From: Clostridia bacterium
GTDB lineage: Bacteria; Bacillota; Clostridia; Oscillospirales; CAG-382
NCBI GenBank assembly: GCA_017560285.1
Contig: JAFYOG010000096.1
Coordinates: 1 to 9,988 of the forward strand
DNA length: 9,988 nt
Reading direction: 5' to 3'
This document shows positions 1-4,107 of the stretch, one piece after another. Made by a program: the position numbers and the translations under genes. Positions within the stretch are counted from its first letter, which is position 1. Every line of letters begins with the position of its first letter. A model generated the notes under the pieces. That model was given only the letters and a program-made list of their open reading frames with translations, was not told the DNA's origin and ran no database searches.

Positions 1-86
1 CAACCCTTTATATCATTATCGGCGTAGCCGCAGTGGTAATTATCGCAGCCGTTGCGGTAATCCTTATCAAGCGCAAGAAAAAGTAA
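1..86 (+). CDS. C-terminal end of a membrane-anchored protein (partial)
   Basis: The reading frame is open from the left edge (first full codon at position 3) to TAA at 84-86. The last 27 residues are one long hydrophobic stretch rich in Ile, Val and Ala, followed by a short basic tail (KRKKK). This is the arrangement of a C-terminal single-pass anchor with a cytoplasmic positive stop, as in surface proteins held by a transmembrane tail or by a sortase sorting signal. The part that would show an LPxTG motif or an extracellular domain lies outside the window, so the function cannot be given. The intrinsic terminator 17 bp downstream supports this being the true gene end. Confidence 0.7.
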   Translation, partial: TLYIIIGVAAVVIIAAVAVILIKRKKK

Positions 87-102
87 TAATCAAACGTTAA
101 AT

Positions 103-137
103 AAAAACAGACGGAATTAATCTTCCGTCTGTTTTTT
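103..137. terminator. Bidirectional intrinsic terminator
   Basis: A perfect 14-bp stem (103-116 paired with 123-136) with a 6-nt loop has a GC core ACAGACGG and runs of A and T on its two flanks. Read on the + strand it ends in TTTTTT and closes the gene ending at 86. Read on the - strand it ends in TTTTT and closes the lipoprotein gene whose stop is at 183. The convergent arrangement makes shared use likely. Confidence 0.85.
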
Positions 138-182
138 GGTTATAAGAGAAGACTTTGTGCTAAAGGCTGTATGCACAAAAAA

Positions 183-842
183 TTAGTTAGTGTAACGCTT
201 GCCTTCGTAAACAGCTTTCCAGTTATCGTACAAAGGATTGGTCCATGTTTCACCATCGAATGTTTCGTAAGATACAACGATTGCTTTAAATTTGTCTATA
301 GTATTACAATCAGAGGATAAAGCCATACCGCTATTATCTCCAAAACTCTGTCCGGGAACAAGATTTATATCAGAAAAACGACATTCTTTAACGTAGGTAG
401 TTGAACCAAAATCGTACTTGCCCTCTATTTTTACGGGCAAATTATTAGAATCCCAAGCCACAAATGCAACAAGAGCATCTTTTATGTCAACATACGAGTT
501 ATTTCTAAGAACGGCTTGAAGCATATCAGGGTAAAGCGCTTTGTATTCATCATGTTGGATAAGGTACCGAGTTGATACAATCACTAAGGGTTGCAAGGAA
601 AGTGCGTCTTCAAGTTCAGATGCAGATAATAATTTCTCTTCCTCTTTGCTTTCTTCAGAGCTTTCTTGTTCTACGGATACATCATCGTCAGTATAATTTG
701 AAGTTTCCGATCCGTTGCTGTTTGTGTTAGAATTTTCGCTGTTGCTTGTGTTGGAATTAGAAGTATCATTTGCTGAATTACTACAGCCGATAAAACAACA
801 TAACATAAATACAACCAGAATTCCTGCAAGTAATTTTTTCAT
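183..842 (-). CDS. Secreted lipoprotein with Ser/Asn/Thr linker and C-terminal domain (DUF5780-like)
   Basis: The 219-aa product starts with a type II signal peptide: a KK pair at residues 2-3, a hydrophobic core at 4-16, and a lipobox FIGC with Cys20 as the expected lipidated residue. A low-complexity linker follows: Ser/Asn/Thr-rich at 21-50, then acidic at about 52-69. The C-terminal domain (about 75-217) has a run DALVAFVAWDSNNLPV, the phrase SGMALSSDCNTIDKFKAIV, and a W/Y-rich end (TWTNPLYDNW). I recall this pattern from small Firmicutes lipoproteins annotated DUF5780, but this is memory and not a search. Two cysteines (154 and 179) sit in the mature domain. The start is well fixed: AGGAGG lies 7 nt before ATG. 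No enzymatic function can be inferred; the protein should be tethered to the outer face of the membrane. The gene diverges from an RHH regulator gene, and its promoter overlaps an inverted repeat. It is AT-richer in codon use than the genes after 1750. Confidence 0.85.
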   Translation of the reverse strand: MKKLLAGILVVFMLCCFIGCSNSANDTSNSNTSNSENSNTNSNGSETSNYTDDDVSVEQESSEESKEEEKLLSASELEDALSLQPLVIVSTRYLIQHDEYKALYPDMLQAVLRNNSYVDIKDALVAFVAWDSNNLPVKIEGKYDFGSTTYVKECRFSDINLVPGQSFGDNSGMALSSDCNTIDKFKAIVVSYETFDGETWTNPLYDNWKAVYEGKRYTN

Positions 843-860
843 AATAAAACCTCCTTTTAT

Positions 861-885
861 TATATGTTACAAATTATAACATATA
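861..885. promoter_or_regulatory. Candidate operator: 9-bp inverted repeat over the lipoprotein -10 box
   Basis: TATATGTTA (861-869) and TAACATATA (877-885) are perfect inverted copies separated by 7 nt. The repeat covers the extended -10 element and expected start point of the lipoprotein promoter, and lies directly upstream of the divergent RHH gene. RHH proteins bind short inverted or tandem sites as dimers of dimers, so this is a natural candidate operator. That the neighbouring protein binds it is inference. The arms are AT-rich, which lowers their specificity as evidence. Confidence 0.5.
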
Positions 886-902
886 TTTATAACAAAAGTC
901 AA
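873..902 (-). promoter_or_regulatory. Sigma-A promoter of the lipoprotein gene
   Basis: On the - strand there is TTGACT (902-897), an 18-nt spacer, and TATAAT (878-873). A TG dinucleotide is placed one base before the -10 box, giving an extended -10 (TGTTATAAT). Transcription would start near 866, leaving a short leader that carries AAAAGGAGG at 858-850 before the ATG at 842. This is one of the strongest promoters in the window by consensus. Confidence 0.75.
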
Positions 903-928
903 GACATAATATTGGTGAGGTGAAAAAT

Positions 929-1117
929 ATGAAAGAAAAACTCATCATAAAGAAAAAATCACTAAAGGGCGAAGATGGCTACAAGACTTTTTCTATCAGA
1001 ATAAAGGATGAAACTGTAGCAAATTTAGATATTTTGGCTAATGCAACAAACCGTTCAAGGAACGAGTTAATTAATTTATTGTTAGATTACGCCGTAAAAA
1101 ATTGCGAAGTAAAATAA
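929..1117 (+). CDS. Small ribbon-helix-helix (CopG/Arc-type) DNA-binding protein
   Basis: The product is 62 aa. A basic N-terminus (residues 1-18) precedes an alternating strand KTFSIRIK (19-26), helix A (about 28-40, TVANLDILANAT), a short NRSR turn (41-44) and helix B (about 44-57, NELINLLLDYAVKN). This is the CopG/Arc/MetJ layout, in which the strand residues of a dimer enter the major groove. ATG 929 is preferred because GAGGTGA (917-923) lies 5 nt upstream. A GTG at 920 would add three residues (MKN) but falls inside that ribosome binding site. The gene diverges from the lipoprotein gene and is likely to control it, itself, or both. RHH proteins also occur as antitoxins and as plasmid or ICE copy regulators, but no toxin partner is seen next to it. 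A weak -10 (CATAAT, 905-910) may serve this gene. Confidence 0.85.
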   Translation: MKEKLIIKKKSLKGEDGYKTFSIRIKDETVANLDILANATNRSRNELINLLLDYAVKNCEVK

Positions 1118-1127
1118 TAGTATAATA

Positions 1128-1207
1128 GCCAACGGGACTTTTTCTCGCTACTGCGCTTGCCGCATTATTCCATAATGCTCTCGCCGCAACGCTCGAAAAC
1201 CCGTGGC
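1128..1207. repeat. Structured intergenic element with nested inverted repeats
   Basis: The outer arms GCCAACGGG (1128-1136) and CCCGTGGC (1200-1207) pair over 8 bp with one bulged A. At the centre, GCATTAT (1162-1168) and ATAATGC (1172-1178) form a perfect 7-bp stem with a TCC loop. The stretch lies between the RHH stop codon and a terminator hairpin and has no convincing gene. The ORFs that cross it continue through the antisense of the tRNA and are spurious. A perfect TATAAT (1121-1126) just upstream lacks a matching -35. It may be a dispersed intergenic repeat, the folded 3' end of the RHH transcript, or a small RNA; the sequence alone does not decide. Confidence 0.4.
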
Positions 1208-1238
1208 ATAAAAAACAGTTCCCCGAACTGTTTTTTAT
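1208..1238. terminator. Intrinsic terminator downstream of the RHH gene
   Basis: ATAAAAAACAGTTC (1208-1221) and GAACTGTTTTTTAT (1225-1238) form a perfect 14-bp stem with a CCC loop, and GGCAT/ATGCC extends it across a 2-nt bulge. The GC core is short (CAGTTC), and the T run lies in the 3' arm. It can act in both directions, but the + strand use (end of the RHH transcript or of the 1128-1207 element) fits the gene order. Confidence 0.7.
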
Positions 1239-1265
1239 ATGCCCTTCAAGTCCCCCTCGGAACAG

Positions 1266-1300
1266 AAACAAAAAAGACACCTAATGGTGTCTTTTTGTTT
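1266..1300 (-). terminator. Intrinsic terminator of tRNA-Leu
   Basis: On the - strand the hairpin GACACC-ATTA-GGTGTC, flanked by AAAAA and TTTTTT, begins a few bases after the tRNA CCA end. With the outer AGAAACA/TGTTTCT pairing the stem reaches about 18 bp with one bulged base. It ends in a T-rich tract on the - strand and is symmetric enough to work on the + strand too. Confidence 0.85.
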
Positions 1301-1301
1301 C

Positions 1302-1384
1302 TGGTGCAGCTGATGGGACTTGAACCCATACGGTTACCCACACGCCCCTCAAACGTGCGCGTCTGCCAGTTCCGCCACAGCTGC
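1302..1384 (-). tRNA. tRNA-Leu, anticodon GAG
   Basis: The - strand sequence from 1384 to 1302 folds as a cloverleaf with an encoded CCA. The acceptor is GCAGCTG (1384-1378) paired with CAGCTGC (1312-1306), followed by discriminator A (1305) and CCA (1304-1302). The D arm contains AACTGGCAGA. The anticodon stem CACGT/GCGTG holds the loop TTGAGGG, giving anticodon GAG, which reads CUC and CUU. A short class II variable arm (GGGTAACC) is present as expected for leucine, and the T arm is ATGGG-TTCAAGT-CCCAT. The length of 83 nt with CCA is normal for tRNA-Leu. It has its own consensus promoter and terminator, so it is a stand-alone transcription unit or also read from the upstream small gene. 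Confidence 0.95.
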
Positions 1385-1436
1385 ATATTCCATTTTTGCG
1401 GTTTGCACAAGAGGGCTTCACAAACGCGCAAGATTT

Positions 1437-1464
1437 ATTATACACGGATATTGTTATTTGTCAA
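1437..1464 (-). promoter_or_regulatory. Consensus sigma-A promoter of tRNA-Leu
   Basis: On the - strand there is a perfect TTGACA (1464-1459), a 16-nt spacer and a perfect TATAAT (1442-1437). Transcription would start around 1430, about 45 nt before the tRNA 5' end at 1384, leaving a leader for 5' processing. The stretch 1385-1491 holds nothing else that I can support. Confidence 0.85.
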
Positions 1465-1491
1465 TACTTTTTTTCTATTTTCTAAAATTAA

Positions 1492-1692
1492 TTACATAAA
1501 AATAGTATCTTCGTCGGGCATAGGCTTGGGTACGGGGGCAAGTTTAAGCAAATCCAACTTAAAATGTCTGCAATTATCGGTTGCGCTAACCGCGCCGATA
1601 AGCTTGCAAATACAAATATCCGATTCCTTAACTACAATCGCCTGCTCGCAGTGGGCACAAATGCGTTCGATATCGTCTTGCTTGCGCTTCAT
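1492..1692 (-). CDS. Small cysteine-rich, putative zinc-binding protein
   Basis: The product is 66 aa and I do not recognise the family. It carries C12-A-H-C15, then C28-I-C30, then C41-R-H43, a spacing that suggests a small zinc ribbon or knuckle with four cysteines from the two pairs and possible help from C41/H43. The N-terminus is charged (KRKQDDIER) and the tail is proline- and acid-rich (PVPKPMPDED). ATG 1692 is chosen because AGGAG (1707-1703) is 10 nt upstream. A TTG at 1698 would lengthen it by two residues but would sit only 4 nt from that site. It has its own promoter inside the end of ylbJ and lies upstream of tRNA-Leu on the same strand, without an evident terminator between them. 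Proteins of this size and pattern can be nucleic-acid or protein adaptors; any role here is open. Confidence 0.75.
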   Translation of the reverse strand: MKRKQDDIERICAHCEQAIVVKESDICICKLIGAVSATDNCRHFKLDLLKLAPVPKPMPDEDTIFM

Positions 1693-1725
1693 AACCAAAA
1701 AACTCCTTTTTTCGACTTCTTCTTT

Positions 1726-1754
1726 AATATACTACTATTGCGCCCTTTTGTCAA
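1726..1754 (-). promoter_or_regulatory. Sigma-A promoter of the small Cys-rich gene
   Basis: On the - strand there is a perfect TTGACA (1754-1749), a 17-nt spacer and TATATT (1731-1726). Transcription would start near 1719, about 27 nt before the ATG. The -35 box contains the TGA stop codon of ylbJ (1753-1751), so this gene is promoted separately from the sporulation gene upstream. Confidence 0.8.
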
Positions 1755-2626
1755 CCGCAAAAAATTGCCAACCCCGTCATAACCGCGCAAAATATCCCTT
1801 TTCCCATAAAATACGGCTTTAACGAAAGCTTGTTTCCCACCACGCTTTTAACCTGCATCGCCACCGAAAGCCCCGTTTGACCTATGGCAAAGGCGGCTAT
1901 GGGCAACGATGCCTTACCCAACCTTGCGGCGGCGGCACAGCCCGAGGAAAATTCCAAAACCGATTTTAATATGCTGTCCCAAAAATTCGGCAAATTAAAA
2001 ATCCGCGTTATCGCGCCCCCCGCTACCATAAAAAACACCGCGCAGGCGCAAAGGTTTATCATGGTGGTTGCGCTGTCCGAAATTGCTTCCTTAAGCCCCG
2101 TTTTTGCCGTTCTTCTTGGCAAAGGCGGCGGCATTTTTTCCTTTTTAAACATAATCCTGCGCATAACAGCCGCGGTAACAACCGCCGAAACAAGCTGAAA
2201 TATTAATAATTTAATCCCAATACGTATATCGCCAAAAAGCTCGCCCCCTACAAATCCAACCACAAAAGAAACCCCCGCGTTGTTTGTAAAGCTGCATAAA
2301 TATTCCGCCTGCCTTTTGCTAATCCGCCCACTTTCAAAAAGGCTTACCGCGTTTTTTGCGCCAACGGGGCAACCGCATAGTGTGCCTATTAACAGAGCAA
2401 AGGTCTCTATGCCCAATATCCTTGTTAATTTATCGGTAACCGGCAACGAAACAACCGTTTTTGCCAGCACCATATAAACAAACAAAGCGGGTATAAGGGT
2501 GTTAAAGCAAAATTCAAGGGCCTGCCGTGTGGGCTCTGCCGCAATCTTTGGGAACGCCAACAAATAAACAAATAACGCAACGGCACAAATATCGGTTACA
2601 GCCAACGCCGTCTTTTTTATTTTCAT
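1751..2626 (-). CDS. ylbJ: Sporulation integral membrane protein, YlbJ-like (nucleoside-recognition/Gate fold)
   Basis: The 291-aa product is strongly hydrophobic, with about seven to eight membrane segments. It shows the two-half layout of the nucleoside recognition (Gate) family. The first half has GCPVGAK (85-91) and SFTNNAG (112-118), and after a basic/proline linker (about 160-172) the second half has DSATTMINLCACAVFF (184-199) and GQTGLSVAMQV (249-259). These match the pattern I associate with YlbJ, a sigma-E-controlled membrane protein needed for resistant spores in Bacillus; its transport substrate is not established. It is shorter than the roughly 400-aa Bacillus protein, so a related Gate-domain protein (SpmA/SpmB-like) is the alternative. 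The start ATG 2626 is supported by GGAGT (2646-2642 on + counts as its mirror; the - strand copy is 2637-2633), 6 nt upstream. It diverges from yqfC-yqfD, which agrees with a sporulation role. Confidence 0.8.
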   Translation of the reverse strand: MKIKKTALAVTDICAVALFVYLLAFPKIAAEPTRQALEFCFNTLIPALFVYMVLAKTVVSLPVTDKLTRILGIETFALLIGTLCGCPVGAKNAVSLFESGRISKRQAEYLCSFTNNAGVSFVVGFVGGELFGDIRIGIKLLIFQLVSAVVTAAVMRRIMFKKEKMPPPLPRRTAKTGLKEAISDSATTMINLCACAVFFMVAGGAITRIFNLPNFWDSILKSVLEFSSGCAAAARLGKASLPIAAFAIGQTGLSVAMQVKSVVGNKLSLKPYFMGKGIFCAVMTGLAIFCG

Positions 2627-2672
2627 AAAATCACTCCAACAGGAGTATATTTAAGCGGTGGGTGAATTTATG
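2624..2672. promoter_or_regulatory. Compact divergent control region between ylbJ and yqfC
   Basis: Only 43 bp separate the two start codons (ylbJ ATG at 2626-2624, yqfC ATG at 2670). CATAAAAT (2624-2631, +) and CATAAATT (2672-2665, -) each match the sigma-E -10 consensus CATACAnT at all but one defined position. Each lies at the same distance from the gene it would serve, and each includes the complement of the opposite start codon. No convincing sigma-E -35 element is seen at the usual spacing on either strand, so this is suggestive only. ACTCC/GGAGT (2633-2637, 2642-2646) is an inverted repeat that supplies the ylbJ ribosome binding site. Confidence 0.3.
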
Positions 2673-2927
2673 AAATTAATCAACAGCATTAACCAAAAAA
2701 TACAGCAAATAATAACACGGCCCCGTCAGGTGTTTGTGGAAATAAGGGGCAGGGAATTAGTGCTTGCCGAGGGCTATTGCCGCATAGAATTATACAGCGA
2801 CGAATGCGTAATATTACGCTCGGCAGAAAACCAAATTAAAATAAGCGGCAGCAACCTTAACCTACAACACCTAAGCGACGAGCGCGTAGCGGTGGAAGGG
2901 AGAATAAACGGCATTGAATTTCTATAA
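2670..2927 (+). CDS. yqfC: Sporulation protein YqfC
   Basis: The 85-aa product has a short basic N-terminal region (1-22) followed by repeated short beta-strand patterns: VFVEIRGRELVLAEGYCRIELYSD, then ILRSAENQIKISGSNLNL, and the ending VAVEGRINGIEFL. This matches the small YqfC/YabP-type fold, in which the last strand reads like V-x-G-x-I-x-x-I-x-F. Length is close to the usual 90-odd residues. YqfC is made in the mother cell under sigma-E in Bacillus; its molecular task is not known. ATG 2670 is preferred, with GGGTGA (2660-2665) 4 nt upstream. GTG 2658 is an in-frame alternative adding MGEF, with AGGAG 12 nt before it. The gene overlaps yqfD by 14 nt, the usual tight coupling of this pair. 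Confidence 0.85.
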   Translation: MKLINSINQKIQQIITRPRQVFVEIRGRELVLAEGYCRIELYSDECVILRSAENQIKISGSNLNLQHLSDERVAVEGRINGIEFL

Positions 2928-4107
2928 AATAGTGCATCTTGTTTTCGGCGAATACAAATTAAAAACCGATAAAAAATCCTTCCCCCGCCTTGCCAACCTG
3001 CTCTCATATCAAAAGCTTGGCTTTTGGGGTGTAACGCATACCGAAAACGATATAACCTTTTCCGTATCTGTCTTTACCGCCGATAAAATAATAAATCAGG
3101 CGCTTTCCGCCCATATCCCCATAAAAATAATATCAAAAAAGGGTCTGCCCTTTGTGTTTTCAAAATACCGCCGCCGTTACGGATTAATTTTCGGTATGGC
3201 TTTCGGCCTGTTTTTGTTGTTTTACGCACAGCTTTTCGTATGGAAAATCGAAATCAGCGGTAATATAAACGTTTCGGTTGCCGAAATAGAGCAAGCCCTT
3301 GCAGACTGCAATATTTCGGTGGGAGGCTTTATCCCCGCCATAAATACCGGCAGTGCAGAAAACAAGCTGCTGTTAAACCACAATATTCTTTCCTCTGCGG
3401 CAATAGGAATTCGGGGTAACCACGTAATAGTATCGGTTTTAGAGCGTATTCCAACCCCAAGCATAGTAGATAAAAACGGCTATTATAACGTAATTGCCGC
3501 CTACGACGGCGTTATTTTAGATATAGACGCCGCCGAGGGCTTCCCCGAGGTAAACGTGGGGGACGTGGTCTGCAAGGGACAGCTTTTAATAAATTCCTTT
3601 ATCGAGGGCAAATACGGAAGCGTTCGCCCCACCCACGCAAGGGGCATGGTTTACGCCGCGGTAAAGCAAGAGCTTAAAATCGAAATCCCCCTAAACCGCA
3701 CCGTAAAAAATTACAGCGGAAAAACCCAAACCAAAACCTTTTACAGCCTGCTGGGCAAAAAAATTCCGCTGTTTATAGAAGAGCCTACCGATTATGCCTA
3801 TTTCGATGCCTTTTCGGTAACCGATAATATAAAGCTTTTTGGGTTTATAGATATCCCCTTAAGAAAAACCAAAACCACCTATTCACAATACAGCCTAAAG
3901 CAGGTTCGCATAACCCCCGATACCGCCAAAAAATATGCAGAAACCGAGCTTAACCACCGTTTAAAGGAATATAACGGTCAGGTTTTGGAATGCACCACCC
4001 GCTTTGTAACCGACGAAATAAAAGGCGTTTGCACATTATATGCAAACGCCACGTTAAAGCTTGATATTGCAAAAGAAACAGAGCTTAAAATAACTCCGCA
4101 AGGTTAG
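2914..4107 (+). CDS. yqfD: Sporulation membrane protein YqfD
   Basis: The product is 397 aa, matching the family length of about 400. An N-terminal cytoplasmic domain (1-85) is followed by a basic stop (KYRRRYG, 84-90) and one membrane segment (about 90-110). A POTRA-like domain follows at about 111-180: VWKIEISGNINVSVAEIEQAL, then the IRGNHVIVSVLERIP end. The remaining extracytoplasmic part contains YYNVIAAYDGVILDIDAAEGFPEVNVGDVVCKGQ (given here only as the 189-223 region: a short biotinyl-like beta motif). YqfD is made under sigma-E and acts in the mother-cell membrane during spore formation. The TTG start at 2914 lies within the last codons of yqfC, with GGGAG 11 nt upstream; GTG 2932 is a possible later start. 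Its 3' end overlaps the pepV gene (opposite strand) by 23 bp. The phoH gene that often follows yqfD is absent here. Confidence 0.9.
   Translation: MNFYKIVHLVFGEYKLKTDKKSFPRLANLLSYQKLGFWGVTHTENDITFSVSVFTADKIINQALSAHIPIKIISKKGLPFVFSKYRRRYGLIFGMAFGLFLLFYAQLFVWKIEISGNINVSVAEIEQALADCNISVGGFIPAINTGSAENKLLLNHNILSSAAIGIRGNHVIVSVLERIPTPSIVDKNGYYNVIAAYDGVILDIDAAEGFPEVNVGDVVCKGQLLINSFIEGKYGSVRPTHARGMVYAAVKQELKIEIPLNRTVKNYSGKTQTKTFYSLLGKKIPLFIEEPTDYAYFDAFSVTDNIKLFGFIDIPLRKTKTTYSQYSLKQVRITPDTAKKYAETELNHRLKEYNGQVLECTTRFVTDEIKGVCTLYANATLKLDIAKETELKITPQG
4016..4050 (-). terminator. Intrinsic terminator of pepV, embedded in yqfD
   Basis: GGCGTTTGCA (4024-4033) and TGCAAACGCC (4041-4050) form a perfect 10-bp stem with a 7-nt loop. 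On the - strand it is followed by TTTTATTT (4023-4016) and lies 35 bp after the pepV stop codon. It therefore fits a terminator for pepV, while the same bases encode yqfD residues near KGVCTLYANAT. On the + strand there is no T run after it. Confidence 0.75.

Noticed and set aside
1121..1126. Perfect TATAAT as promoter of a small RNA at 1128-1240
   Set aside because: No -35 element is found at 16-18 nt upstream and no extended -10 TG is present, so it is not listed as a promoter; it is mentioned only as a possibility.
929..1240. Toxin-antitoxin system based on the RHH protein
   Set aside because: No second small ORF with a toxin-like sequence follows or precedes the RHH gene; the space after it is structured non-coding DNA. 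The lipoprotein has a signal peptide and lipobox and is not toxin-like.
1071..1431. Two short - strand ORFs (1071-1280 and 1246-1431)
   Set aside because: They are made of the intergenic hairpins and the tRNA-Leu sequence itself, so they are by-products of structured RNA sequence, not genes.
1157..1822. A 221-codon + strand ORF spanning the tRNA region and the Cys-rich gene
   Set aside because: It runs through the antisense of tRNA-Leu, its terminator and promoter, and the opposite-strand small gene. It has no ribosome binding site and no protein-like composition.
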